From the NCBI GenBank assembly GCA_035578155.1, contig JAPWDM010000005.1:15156832-15220831 (forward strand): a DNA stretch of 64,000 nucleotides, written 5' to 3'. Source of the DNA: Brachynemurus nebulosus (Eukaryota > Arthropoda > Insecta > Neuroptera > Myrmeleontidae). How positions within the stretch are numbered: the stretch's first letter is position 1; each line of letters opens with the position of its first letter. The position numbers and the translations under genes were made by a program. The notes under the pieces were generated by a model. The model saw nothing but the letters and a program-made list of their open reading frames with translations, did not search any database and was not told the origin of the DNA. Below, in pieces: positions 1 to 11,160 of this stretch.

Positions 1-19
1 TTATCTTGAATTTAGTATA

Positions 20-555
20 AAGCTGAACTCTTTTTTATGCGGTCCTTTTTTGTGCGATCTTTTTTATGCGGTATGTAAAAAATGGCCATTAAAATGCATA
101 ATGTGAATCAAAATCACGAGACAGTAAGAAACTTAAACAATTAATATAATAGCTTTCTTTAATAAAAATACTTTTTAACGACTTTTAAGCATTTAATCAA
201 TACATTGCATAAGAACATAAATTATTGCATCATTTAATTTTTCTACAGATGTATTTTTTAAAATTTTCATAGTATTACAAAAACGAAATAAAATATTGCT
301 ACGTGTAAATTAATGCTTTATCTTGTTTATAGAAGCAACTTCTAAGGAAATTTCTAAGTTTTGAGCGTTTTGAGTGATGTTTTTTCGATGAAACTTTTTT
401 TATGCGGTCCCGACCAACCGCACAAAAAAAGTTTTTTGTACAATCTAGATAGAACTATACTTTTTATAGCTATTTATGATGTTTTTGAATATATTTTTTT
501 TTGTGCGATTTTTTTTATGCGCCCCCTATCCACTGCACAAAAAAGAGTTCAGCTG
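20..555 (+). mobile_element. pogo/mariner-like MITE, copy 1
   Basis: The ends are inverted repeats (AGCTGAACTC at the left, GAGTTCAGCT at the right) flanked by TA on both sides, which fits TA target-site insertion by the pogo/mariner group. The interior has several subterminal palindromic blocks built on TTTTTTATGCGGTCC and its complement. The same element recurs in opposite orientation at 2242-2776. No transposase is encoded, so it is non-autonomous. Class assignment rests on the TA duplication and the terminal CAGYTGAAC motif. Confidence 0.7.
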
Positions 556-654
556 TATATCAACGAACATATCCTTAAAATATTAAAACATTCCATACAG
601 TAGTTTTCTTTAAGAAAATTTCCAAAAATCACCTTTATTTCAGGCGGTCACACT

Positions 655-1505
655 TGTGGTCCTTCTTAAAAATAAGACTGATTTGACAGAAGTCTTCTTT
701 CAAATAGTTTCACATGCTTGTTTTCGCTAAAAATGAAAAGAACGGCTTCGAAAACCTATAATTAACTTCCAATTTTATCATTCAATTATTTTAATTATGG
801 ATTTTAAGGCATCGAAAAATTTTAGTAAACTCGATGAAGTCACCAAATTAACATTTTTTTCTCAAATCAGACTTTTAAACTGATTTGAATTAAAGTAATT
901 GGTCGATTTAGTGTAAATTGGGTGTGAATTTTTCATTTTTATTATTAAAATGACGAAATTTTTTTTAGAAATATGACTAAGTGTGAGGACAGACCGTGGC
1001 AGACGCCCGGAACGGTAATTAAGAAATTATATTGCATACTTGACATGAGAGCTAAAACGTGACAAACTGACCAAAACACGTATTACATTTTCTTTGTCGA
1101 AAATCGGAATCCACTTGACGTTAATTATGTTCAGAAATTATTACCTGCTTGAATGTTGAGGTATAAATCAAGTAGTACAATATAAATATATGACATCTAC
1201 TTAGCCCGCAAGATGACCGCCTTGGTGTGTCAGGTTCTTTATTCGACAGAAGTCTTTTTTTTAGAAGACTTACGTCTTCGAAAACCCACAATTCGCTTCC
1301 AGTTTCATCATTCCATCATTTTTTTACGATTTAAGTATCGAAAAAGTTGACTTAACTTGATGACGTTACCAAGTTTAAATTTTATTTTCTCAAATCAAAT
1401 TTATTAAAGTGATTTGAATTATGGTGATTGATTGAATTTGGGTATGAACTTTTCATTTTTACTATATCAAAATGACGAAATTCGTTTTAGAAATATGACT
1501 GCCTC
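655..1505 (-). repeat. dispersed repeat K, two tandem copies
   Basis: Two related units (about 655-985 and 1240-1505) share long stretches such as the block around GATTTGAATTA and the TTCATTTTTA/AAATGACGAAATT block. Related units in the opposite orientation lie at about 10900-11160 and 16850-17390. The unit is about 280 bp with no coding potential. I could not define termini or a target duplication, so its class is unknown. Confidence 0.5.
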
Positions 1506-2204
1506 GATATAAGTCTTTGAAATGTACATAAATATCCTAAATTTTATCCTGAAAGCTGTAAAAGATCCTAGTCACTAAGGAATCCTGACATAATGCGTGT
1601 TCAACGCATACCTGGCAAGTTTCCTGACCTGATAAATTTTATTTACCACACCTAGCACAGTAGCGCAAGGTAGTACCTTGATCATATTATTGGAATATGC
1701 GGGCGTACACTAATAACGTGCGTTAATATTTGATACATGTAAACAAGCCTTTAATACGCTATACACGAAAAAGAGCTATACGATACCAAAAAATCGAACA
1801 AACTATGGATGTATACAGTGTTTTATTCCAAAAATAATATTTATCTTTGTTCAGTAAACAATGTCAATCTGATTTAATCCATTATAACTTTCTGTGCACC
1901 GAAGATTTGATTTATCGTCTTCGTCCGTCTTATTGAACGTAGATATAATTAAATAACAACAATCGAAAAATGCGATTTATAATACCGAGTATTTATGTTT
2001 ATATAAATTAAAGTCCAAAAGTGAATCTCTTTTGTTGCATGCACAATTGATTTTGTCGATCGTTAATTATATAAATATTTATTTGATAAATTAACAATTG
2101 GTTCATAATAATTACTAATTAACTATAGTAACTAAAGGTTTGTTTCAACATTCGAATTAATTCGCGTTTTAATACTCGTATGCGTATAATTTTATACTTG
2201 TAGA
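1506..2204. other. no recognisable feature
   Basis: AT-rich sequence without an open frame or a repeat that I could match elsewhere in the window. Confidence 0.4.
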
Positions 2205-2241
2205 ACGCTACCAGTGAGGTGTGGCACACAGTTTCCTCGTA

Positions 2242-2776
2242 CAGTTGAACCTTTTTTTATACGGTGGATAGGGACCGCATAAAAAAAATTGCACAAAAAA
2301 AATATATTCAAAAATATCATAAATAGCTATAAAAAGATTAGTTCGGTTCAGATTGTAAAAAAAAAACTTTTTTTATGCGGTGGATCGGGACCGCATCAGA
2401 AAAGTTTCATCGAAAATACGTAACTCAAAACGCTCAAAACCTCACAATTTCAATAGAAGTTGCTTTTCTAAACAAGATAAAGCCTTAATTTATACGTAGA
2501 AACATTTCATTTTTATAATATTATGAAAATTTTGAAAAGTACATCTGTAAAAAAATTAATTGATGCAATAACTTATGTTCTTATGCAATGTATTGACTAA
2601 ATGCTTAAAAGCCGTTAAAAAATATTTTTATCAAAGCAAGTTATTATAGTAAATGTTTAAATTTCTTACTGTCTCTTGACTTTGCTTCATGTTATGCATT
2701 TTAATGGCCATTTTTTTTAAAAAACTGCATAAAAAAAATCGCAAAAAAACAAACCGCACAAAAAAAGGTTTAGTTG
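2242..2776 (-). mobile_element. pogo/mariner-like MITE, copy 2
   Basis: This copy starts CAGTTGAACC and ends GGTTTAGTTG, with TA on both sides. It is the reverse complement of the element at 20-555 and aligns over its whole length with scattered substitutions. It interrupts repeat L: the block TGGCACACAGTTTCCTCG just before it also occurs uninterrupted at about 40290. The pair of inverted copies encloses about 1.7 kb. Confidence 0.75.
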
Positions 2777-3031
2777 TACTTGTAATATACTTTTATCCAG
2801 TTTTTAAAATGATTTTGCGCTTAAACTCCTTCTTATCTTAAATTTGGTGTCTTATCGTATTAATTTCATATTTGAAACAAAAATAACATTAAAACAAGAG
2901 AAGGGTAAACTGCTTTGTACCTAACCTTTTCTTATCGTACGAAAAGACTGATTGCGTAGCTTTTCGATAGGATTTCGTAGTTAACAACGTAATCCTTATG
3001 GATTCGTATCGTCTGTCCTCACAGAAGTGAT

Positions 3032-3465
3032 TGGTGATGAGCAAAATTAGTCTTGGTCTTGCATTTTTTGCAAGACCAAGACCAAGACTATGTATACCAA
3101 GAGCAAGACCAAGACCAAGACTATAAGTATGGCTGCAAGACCAATACCAAGACTCAAGTGAGCAAGACCAAGACAATAGCAAGAAAAAAGCAAGACTCTT
3201 GCTAAATTATTTAAATAGTTTAAAAGTATAATTAATACCGTAAAGAGAGACAATTCTGAGTTTAGAAGGAAAAAATTCGCTAATAAAAAAATGCAAGAAA
3301 GTGCAAGATTCTTTAGCAATACCAAGACCAAGACCAATACCAAGACTGCATTTTGCAAGACCAAGACCAAGATTCAAACTGCTCTAGTAAGACCAAGACC
3401 AAGATTCTTAATGCAAGAACAAGACCAAGACTGCCAAGTCTTGGTCTTGCATTTTCTCATCACTA
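3032..3465 (+). mobile_element. hAT MITE family A, copy 1
   Basis: A 434-bp element with terminal inverted repeats (TGGTGATGAGCAAA at the left, CTCATCACTA at the right). It is flanked by a perfect 8-bp direct repeat GAAGTGAT (3024-3031 and 3466-3473), the target duplication length of hAT transposons. Most of the interior is degenerate tandem CAAGAC/GTCTTG, which generates spurious Leu-Gly-rich frames on the minus strand. No transposase is present. Confidence 0.88.
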
Positions 3466-3699
3466 GAAGTGATCTACTCACGCTTGACCACTTTGAATTC
3501 CTGCACAGTTCCACCGGAATTTTTTTAATGTCAAATCAATCTAAATAATTACAAAAAATTAAAAGTTTTTTATTTTCATAATAATAAAGAAAACACGGAG
3601 TCCATTCCATGCAGCCAACGTTAACATATTTTGTTTACGCATGTAGGTACAGGAACTATCATTTTTTTAATTGTAGTTGAATTTATAAGGGACTATATA

Positions 3700-4265
3700 C
3701 GGGTTAATCCCCAAATACTCTCAAAATCTGAGCTAAAAGGAACTAGTAAATAAGATGCCGACACTTAATAGGATTGTCCGGTAACGTCGTGGTTACTACT
3801 CCGATTGCGATGAAATTCGTAGGGGACCGTTTAGGAACCAAAATTTTAAAAATTTCATCGTAAATGATTGAATTAAAGAGTATGGGATAGAGGAGAAACA
3901 GAAATATAAGTTTTTAGTGACATCTTGAGTCTGTGGCAACCAACTATAAAGTCTGCCGGCTTTTACGAGGGCGACGAGGTAGTTAAATTTTTTAAAATTT
4001 GAAATATGAAACATGCGTTTGAGTTAGTGACAATTTAATGAGTTAGATGTTAAGATTTCTTGCAGTAGTTGAAAAATTAATATAATAATTTAATAGTTTG
4101 ATAAAAAAATGCTTCGCTTCTCGATAAAAAATGGCGCGCCTTACTCGGTACAGGAAGCTTTAAAACGTAAAACGTGCGTAAAAATTTTCATTTTGGAAGA
4201 AGAAATTTTTTATATTTCAAAAGTGATCACAATGCTTCCACTACTTTAGTACTTCAGTAGTTTTA
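3700..4265 (+). repeat. dispersed repeat L, copy 1
   Basis: Matches 40440-40970 in the same orientation over several blocks: a block around CGATGAAATTCGTAGGGGAC, one around AGGAAGCTTTAAAACGTAAA, and AAAAGTGATCACAATGCT. The 5' part of the same repeat appears at 2205-2241, before the inserted MITE. No coding capacity is seen. The class is unknown; it could be an untranslated part of a retroelement or a Helitron interior. Confidence 0.5.
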
Positions 4266-4461
4266 TTTAATTCGCTACTCTAAAATTGTTGTTTTGGACA
4301 TATGTAACTGGTTTATTCTGTCCACTCTAGAACTAATCACTAATCAATCATCATTCCTTAATGAATGAAACTTTTTTATTCACGTACTAGCTGTACCCGC
4401 GACGTCGTTTGCGCAACGCCTTATTATAAAATCAATGAGAAGTATATAAGTATAATTATAT

Positions 4462-4907
4462 TAGTGATGAGCAAAATGAGTTTTGGTCTTGCAGTCTTGT
4501 CTTGGTCTTGTATTTTTTGCAAGACCATGACTAAGACTATGTATACCAACAGCAAGACCAAGACCAAGACTATAAGTATGGTTGTAAGACCAATACCAAG
4601 ACTCAAGTGAGCAAGACCAAGACAAAAGCAAGAAAAAAGCAAGACTCTTGCTAAACTTTTAAATAGTTTGAAAGTATAATTATCACCGTAAAGAGAGAAA
4701 ATTTTGATTTTAGAAGGAAAAAATTCGCTAATAAAAAAATGCAAGAAATTGCAAGATTTTTTAGCAATACCAAGACCAAGACTGCATTTTGCAAGACCAA
4801 GACCAAGACTCAAACTGCTCTAGCAAGACCAAGACTCTTAATGCAAGAACAAGACCAAGACTAAGACTTAGCAGTCTTGGTCTTGGTCTTGCATTTGCTC
4901 ATCACTA
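4462..4907 (+). mobile_element. hAT MITE family A, copy 2
   Basis: Starts TAGTGATGAGCAAA and ends TTTGCTCATCACTA, a perfect terminal inverted repeat. It is flanked by the perfect 8-bp duplication AATTATAT (4454-4461 and 4908-4915). The interior is CAAGAC-rich like the other two copies. It is nested in the Helitron-like element. Confidence 0.92.
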
Positions 4908-5154
4908 AATTATATAGAATTTGCATAGAACAATAGTTTTTGCGTAATGCGTGCATATGGTCATAATGGTTTTTCTATTTTCCCATGGGAATGAGACATT
5001 TTTCCTGAGTAAAAAGTATCTTAGATGTTGACCCAGGTAATAAGTTATCATCACACCAAATTTCATCAAAATCCGTCCAGTAGTTTTTGCGTGATGCGTG
5101 AACAGACAGACAGGCAGACAAAAATTTTAAAAATCGCTGTTTTGATATCCACAT

Positions 5155-5540
5155 TAGGGATGTTATGGATATGAAATTTCGGATACGGATACGGATATTT
5201 AAAAACAAATTTTTCGGTTTCGGTTACGGATATGTAATAATATGGGATAATGGTTCGGATATGGTTACGGATAATTGCTTTTAGTGAAAGTATTTTTTTA
5301 GTAAAAAGGGCGAAATTTTACTCCAAAAAGTAAACGTCAAACACGAATTAACGGAAATCTATCAATAGAAATACATGCAAGAAAAACTGGCTTCGATTTA
5401 AACTAGTTTTCCAACGGCAGTTGTCTGTTACTATCCGAAATAAATCCGAAACTTTTATTTTCGGATACGATTTCGGATATTTAATTATTTCGGATATCCA
5501 GTAGTTTCGGTTACGGTTACGGATATCCATAACATCTCTA
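5155..5540 (+). mobile_element. hAT MITE family B, copy 1
   Basis: A 386-bp element starting TAGGGATGTTATGGATAT and ending ATATCCATAACATCTCTA. The perfect 8-bp duplication ATCCACAT lies at 5147-5154 and 5541-5548. The interior is made of degenerate (TTACGGATAT)-type repeats. A second copy is at 17453-17811. Non-autonomous. Confidence 0.92.
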
Positions 5541-5742
5541 ATCCACATCACTACCAGTTTACAGTACCAGTACAATTTTCAAAAAAAATATTCCATGTAC
5601 AGAAACGGTCTTGTTACAGTTTTATTATAATGTAACTATAGATTAAAAATTTTCAAGTTCCAATTAGCGCAAATCATGGAATTTCAAAGTTTTACGTTGG
5701 TAGGTCAAATTGTAAATATCAGGATACTTAGCGAGCCAAAAG

Positions 5743-5744
<2 letters not shown>

Positions 5745-5841
<97 letters not shown>
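5745..5841. repeat. (TA)n microsatellite
   Basis: About 97 bp of TA dinucleotide with rare C interruptions. It abuts one arm of an inverted repeat whose partner lies next to the (TA)n tract at 7101. Confidence 0.95.
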
Positions 5842-7098
5842 ACTAGTTGCAGAGTTTTTGAGGTATCAAAGTCCAACAAAAAGGAAAGATGTATTTTTAG
5901 TAAGAGATATACATATTTTATTATATTAAAAAGATAAAATACTTTTGCAATAAAGATGGATATAGAGTAATTATGTCTAAACTCCCCCTATTAGTTGTTA
6001 TATCTCTCACTCAGGTAATATTGAACGATATATACAATGTACAAAAATACACTACGTTGTAAAAAAAAGTAATCGATTTTGAAATAGTTTGCTTATTTAT
6101 ATAGTAATGCAATGATGTACCTACTTAAATAAGTAATTTTAAATTAAATAAATAATATTAAGAAATTACCTTTACTAACTCTGAATACTTCGAAGTAAAA
6201 AAATTAAGTAGTTGTTATTGTTATCTTATTGTTAGTCACTATCACTTGAACTTTCCTCACACACCTATTACTAAACTTGAGTTAATGGGATTTTCACACC
6301 ATCACTTTCACTTTTCATAAACACTAACACATTTAAAATGATAAGTTTTGCTTGTGGACTTAACATTTTATTTTTAATACTCATATTCATTTCCATATTT
6401 AAATTAATTAAATATCAATAGATAAAAACCCGATTAAAAAAGTATAATAATAATCAAGAATACGATAAGTTAAAAAAAATTGTTAAAATATCGAAAATTG
6501 TATCTCGCAGGTAAAGCACTTGACTAGCCAAAGCTAAGTAAAAGTACTGATTCTAAAAATTACAAATTTATTTGTAAACATACAAATTTTGTAAAACTAA
6601 TAAACAGATTTTATTGAAAAATTCATAATAATAGCAATATTTACAAAGGTAGGTTTTATGCAGGTTTTATGACTGTATCAGGTAGTTCAATAAAATTGAA
6701 TACATTTCAATTAATTAACCACTGAAAAGTACAGACTTTAAAAGAGAAAATTGTAGACCGTTTTATTACTTACAATATTTAGTTAATTGTTCAGAAAGTA
6801 TAAAACATTAAAAATTAAACGTTTCTAAACTACAAGAAATATGTAATATAATTAAAACTAGAAATACCTATGATAAGAAATTTAATGTTTCAAAACGACT
6901 TAACGCTACCAATTTTAAAATATTAATTACTAACAGGAAAATTTTTTATGAAAAATACCCTTACATAGTAATAATAACATATTTTGGTATTTATAAATAC
7001 GATTTTTTTAATGGTGTAGACCCTTACTTTCATTTATTTAACGCGGTACTGTAGTAAAACTGGAAGTGGACTTTAGTCGCTCAGAAACTTTGCAACTA

Positions 7099-7100
<2 letters not shown>
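5842..7100. repeat. segment with inverted ends next to (TA)n tracts
   Basis: The first about 38 bases (AGTTGCAGAGTTTTTGAG and following) recur in inverted form at about 7060-7098, and each arm faces a long TA microsatellite. The segment may be a non-autonomous element with microsatellite-associated ends. The interior has no open frame and no match that I recognised. Confidence 0.4.

Positions 7101-7180
<80 letters not shown>
7101..7180. repeat. (TA)n microsatellite
   Basis: About 80 bp of uninterrupted TA dinucleotide. Confidence 0.95.
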
Positions 7181-7184
<4 letters not shown>

Positions 7185-7356
7185 GGACCATATGGAAAAA
7201 TTGATACTAACTAATTCTATGACATAATCATGATTTTAAATATTAACTGATAAAGTTAGATTTAATATAGCCTATACGATAAGAACCGGACGAAGCGAGA
7301 GTAGCGGCGCTATCCTTTTCGGACCTGTAGAACACGATTCTGAAGGAAAAAAAATG

Positions 7357-7360
<4 letters not shown>

Positions 7361-7442
<82 letters not shown>
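7361..7442. repeat. (TA)n microsatellite
   Basis: About 80 bp of uninterrupted TA dinucleotide, directly followed by a pogo-type terminus. Confidence 0.95.
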
Positions 7443-7443
<1 letters not shown>

Positions 7444-7446
<3 letters not shown>

Positions 7447-8060
7447 TAGACTCTCGTTAATTCAAACCTGCGATAATTCGAAACTCTCTATAATTCAAAG
7501 ATACCACGAGTTCTCTACAAAATCTCTTTATATATTCGAACTCATCGGCGTCAAACACTCGACAATTCAAAGTTGCAGAGAGAAAGAGACAGAAAGATTG
7601 TAAGTACATTTTGAGACAAGTTCAAGTTCATTCATCGCTAATGCTTAAAAAATTAAAATTGTTACCTGCGATAATTCGAACCTCTCTATAATTCGTAATA
7701 TTTTTAATATACCTCTTTCTTAATATACCTAAACTTAAAATACCTCTTTCGATTATTCTTGATTATGACTGCCTCGATTGCCATTATAATTAAGCCAATC
7801 AAAGCATTATTGTAATAAGTATTATTGGCTTCAATAGTTTTCTACTAATTCAATTATAGATAAATATCTGAATACTAATTCAAATTATTAATTTTTAAGA
7901 ATGAGACATAAAAATATTTGAATACTAATTCAAATTCTCTATTTTTGGAAACTACAGTCGAATTTATTTAAGGGGATTTGTGGAATTTGCTCAAGGGTGA
8001 AATTTTGACGAAAAAATGTAAATTACCTTTGTTAATTCGAAATGGTGAATGATATAATAA
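7444..8060 (+). mobile_element. pogo-like element, 5' end and remnant
   Basis: Begins CAGTAGACTCTCGTTAATTC after a TA, the characteristic terminus of insect pogo-family elements. The subterminal block with GCGATAATTCGAA and CTCTATAATTC is repeated at about 7665-7698, and a further TTGTTAATTCGAAATGG lies near 8030. No matching right terminus was found, so the element is probably truncated and its end is approximate. Confidence 0.5.
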
Positions 8061-8587
8061 CACTGACCACATTCTCACGGTTTCTGGGTCCAATTTTAGA
8101 GACTCTTGGTGTAATTAAATAAATTTTTTAAATGACAATTTAACCATAAGAATATCTATAGTATTTTCATTTTTACCGTGGAAAAAAATTAGGACAGATT
8201 TTTACAGCGAAAAAAATAGTACAAAACTTTTTATTGGTTTTAACTGATTTGAAAATCATAATAACGAAATATTAAATAATAATATGAATTATGCTGTCTT
8301 AATCGTTAATCGTCAAATTTTCTCATCGTATTACACTTGAGTTTTGTTTTCTATTTTTTTTCCGAAAAAAAAAATTGTGTTTTCTACCACTCAAATTTGT
8401 TGTCTAAAAATAATTTAACTCAAAGAACTTGACGAAGAACTGTCAACCCAAAAACACTCCAGCTTCGATGTTGGGTTTTTGCTAGTTGACAGCCCTTCTT
8501 GTTAAATTGCTAGGCAATAATTTTTCACTATATAGGTACCTATAAAAAATATGTATAAGGCTCTCGTGTAAATAATCCTTACTAAGA
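8061..8587. other. no recognisable feature
   Basis: AT-rich, no open frame. A short imperfect inverted repeat containing AACCCAAAAAC/GTTGGGTTTTTG lies at about 8443-8482. Confidence 0.4.
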
Positions 8588-9581
8588 TTATAAATGCGAA
8601 AGTGAGTTTGTCTGTTTAACTCACTTTCACGCCTCAACAGCTTAACCAATCAACTTGAAACTTTGCACAAACATTGCTTGCGGGACACAGAGACGGTTAC
8701 TTTTTATCCCGACAAAATATCCCATTACCGAGGGAAAATGTATTTAAAACGACAACTGACTGTTAAAAAAACGGATATTTGATTTCCGTGTTTTTGTACG
8801 TATTCTTTAGAGGCGACGAAAAAGGACACAGGCTACTTTTTATCCCGGTAAAATATCTAAATCCTGTAGAAAGTCTTAGTGATGAGCAAAATTAGTCTTG
8901 GTCTTGCAGTCTTGTCTTGGTCTTGCATTTTTTGCAAGACCAAGACTATGTATACCAAGAGCAAGACCAAGACCAAGACTATAAGTATGGCTGCAAGACC
9001 AATACCAAGACTCAAGTGAGTACGACCAAGACAATAGCAAGAAAAAAGCAAGACTTTTGCTAAATTATTTAAATAGTTTAAGAGTATAATTAATACCGTA
9101 GAGAGAATTCTGATTTTAGAAAGAAAAAATTCCTTAATAAAAAAATGCAAGCAAGTGCAAGATTCTTTAGCAATACTAAAACCAAGACCAATACCAAGAC
9201 TGCATTTTGCAAGACCAAGACCAAGACTCAAACTGTTCTAGCAAGACCAAGATTTTTAATACAAGAACAAGACCAAGACCAAGACTGCCAAGTCTTGGTC
9301 TTGGTTTTGCATTTCCTCATCACTAGAAAGTCTTATTCCCGTGGGAAAATATCTTTAAAACGTTAAAAAAAGAATCATTGACTTTATTCGAACTTTGCAG
9401 ATCGTTAAAAGAATGTTATAGGCTACTTTTTACCCCGGGAAAACATTTTATTTCTGTGGGAAAATTCCCAAGAAAAAAATAACAAGTTCTCAATACTGAT
9501 GCGATGAAAGTACACTTTATAGTTTTAATTAAATGTCATAAATTCAAATGCTACGCCGGCGAAGCCACGGGTAAATGCTAG
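8588..9581 (+). mobile_element. Helitron-like element interrupted by a hAT MITE
   Basis: Starts with an internal palindrome (GCGAAAGTGAGTT ... AACTCACTTTCACGC). It ends with a GC-rich hairpin segment CCGGCGAAGCCACGGG followed by AAATGCTAGT, that is a CTAG end followed by T as in Helitrons. The related ends at 4386 and 63727 support a family. The hAT MITE at 8877-9325 is inserted inside. The end abuts the DM exon. Confidence 0.55.
8877..9325 (+). mobile_element. hAT MITE family A, copy 3
   Basis: Starts TAGTGATGAGCAAA, ends CCTCATCACTA, and is flanked by the perfect 8-bp duplication GAAAGTCT (8869-8876 and 9326-9333). Interior CAAGAC repeats as in copies 1 and 2. Confidence 0.92.
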
Positions 9582-9619
9582 TAAGTGATAAAATTAACAA
9601 AGTTAACAGAAACACATAC

Positions 9620-9831
9620 CTGCGCCGCCATAATTCGTTGCCGTTCCTTAATCAAATTACACTTTGCACATTTACAATTTTTATAAATACACATTTTTTT
9701 GTGTCCCCGTAAACTGGAAATCATACCGTGATTTCGACATCGGGCACATTTCGGCACCCGTATATTTTTCGGCGTACATAATGAATTTGTTGCGTTGCCC
9801 GCTGATGTGCCACGTAACATTTTGATAAAAT
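9620..9831 (-). CDS. DM-domain (DMRT family) transcription factor, single exon
   Basis: The minus strand encodes a DM domain, the intertwined zinc-binding DNA-binding module of doublesex/DMRT proteins. [18 protein letters not shown] is followed by [12 protein letters not shown] and ERQRIMAAQ, so the Cys/His ligand pattern of both zinc sites is intact. The frame ends at MAAQ with a consensus donor (CAG|GTATGT, last coding base 9620). Upstream, a pyrimidine-rich acceptor (TTTTCGTTCAG) would start the exon at 9831, with the first in-frame ATG at 9820. Downstream exons (normally VALRRQQ-type sequence) would lie below 9580, where only transposons are seen, or outside the window. [10 protein letters not shown] resembles DMRT11E/93B/99B-type members more than doublesex, but the finger is divergent and I cannot assign an orthologue. 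It could be a decayed or orphan exon. Confidence 0.75.
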
Positions 9832-10500
9832 CTGAACGAAAATTTTTGATCAAATTGTTAAAAATCAAATAATTACTTTTGAAATGATACAACAAAATAA
9901 TAATTTCACAGCATCAGTGTGCTTACTGCTGATCGTCGCATAATTTTCTCGTCTCATAAAAGCATCTGGACGTGAATGTATCGGTGCATGTGTAACTATA
10001 GCGACGCCAATGTTACACACTATGTGCTCCGATTGGTTACATCGTGTCTCCAATACGATTCATTCTCTTAATTTAAACCACACCTCTTCCACATAAGTAT
10101 ACAAATATTTTCCAAAAGATATTTTGTTAGTCTGTCATATTTATCAAAATTTGATACATACCTCTTACTCTCGGTAATGATAAGTAAAATAAGAAGTATT
10201 ATACAAGAAGCGAAAACGGAAATTATGAATAATTTGTTTGGACTTAAGTGATTTTTTTTAACGTCGAAAACGTTTATGGGGACCTATTTCAAATTTCAGA
10301 TGTAATCATATTGTTAGGGTATTTTAGGGACTAATTTCTAAAATGTCAGGTTACAAGTTGCCTCAAAAAATAGAAGCGACGAGCCAAAAAGAGCGTTACT
10401 CCTCAATAGGGTTGATGAGCGAAAAAAGAAACAAATTTCATTTTGGCTTACCGTATGCCTCTGCTTTCAACCCTACAGCCCTTAAAGACACTGATTAAAA
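9832..10500. other. no recognisable feature upstream of the DM exon
   Basis: No splice-linked open frame recognised. The short frame on the minus strand at 9865-10053 lacks family features. The 5' exon or promoter of the DM gene could lie here but cannot be pinned down. Confidence 0.35.
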
Positions 10501-10504
10501 AAAA

Positions 10505-10815
10505 AATTCCTGGGCAGGCCCGACGAGAGGGTGGGGTAGCCGGGATTGCAGCCCCGGGGCCCGAGCTTGAGGAGTGGGCCCGTAGTTGTCGATAAAGGGC
10601 CCGGGAAAAAAGTTAAGAGGATCTTTTTTGTTCATCACTTATTTTTGGGAAGAAAATTTTAAAAAAATGCGATTTATTCCCGGGGCCCACCATTTCTCTC
10701 CACGGCCCTGTTCCTGGGAGGTACCAGAACGTCGTTCCATCATGTTCCGACAAAAAGAAATCCCTGGGAGGTGCCGGAACACTGTTCTACAGCGTTTCGG
10801 CCGAAAGTAAACCCT
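10505..10815 (+). repeat. GC-rich transposon remnant
   Basis: A GC-rich island (GGGCCC blocks, CCCGGGGCCC) unlike its AT-rich surroundings. It has the same arrangement as 52431-52590: GGGCCC block, then a T-rich block with a GTT/CTCATCA-type motif and a GAGAAAA/GAAGAAAA block, then TTTCTCTCC..CGGCCCTG. These look like termini of hAT-type elements of the CAGGGC class. No target duplication was identified. Confidence 0.35.
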
Positions 10816-10899
10816 GGAGTAGGTACTTCTAATACTAGGGTTAGAAATTTGGTATGAGTGTAGGTCTTGACCTAAAAGATTTTTAAAAAAAATCTTTGA

Positions 10900-11160
10900 C
10901 ATCAAGTTTATTAAAATTTTTCAATGCCTCAAAAAACCGTAAAAAAGGGTAGAATGGTGGAACTTAAAGCGAATTACAGGTTTTCGAAGCTGTTCTTTTC
11001 ATTTCTTCAAAGTTCGACATGTAGGATCAAAAAAAGGACTATCAAATTAATCGTGTTTCTAAAAGAAGTTTCGTTATTTTGATAGCGAAATTGAAAAGTT
11101 CACACCCAAAATACCTTAACTGAACCAGTCGCCCTAATACAATTCACTTCAATAAAGCTT
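10900..11160 (+). repeat. dispersed repeat K
   Basis: Contains GCGAATTACAGGTTTTCGAA and TTCACACCCAAAATACC-type blocks that match, in opposite orientation, 655-985 and 1240-1505, and in the same orientation 16850-17390. Confidence 0.5.

Larger units (their letters stand above)
4386..5580 (-). mobile_element. Helitron-like element, reverse orientation
   Basis: Read on the minus strand, the element ends with a GC-rich hairpin segment (CCGCGACGTCGTTTGCG seen on the plus strand) followed by CTAG, the CTRR end of Helitrons. The opposite part carries the AACAGACAGACAGGCAGAC tract typical of these insect elements. Two hAT MITEs (4462-4907 and 5155-5540) are inserted in it, each with its own 8-bp duplication. 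The 5' boundary is approximate. Confidence 0.5.

Noticed and set aside
3047..9231. Leu-Gly-rich proteins (LGLGLA repeats) on the minus strand
   Set aside because: They are translations of the CAAGAC hexamer repeat inside hAT MITEs; frames differ between copies and have no gene signals.
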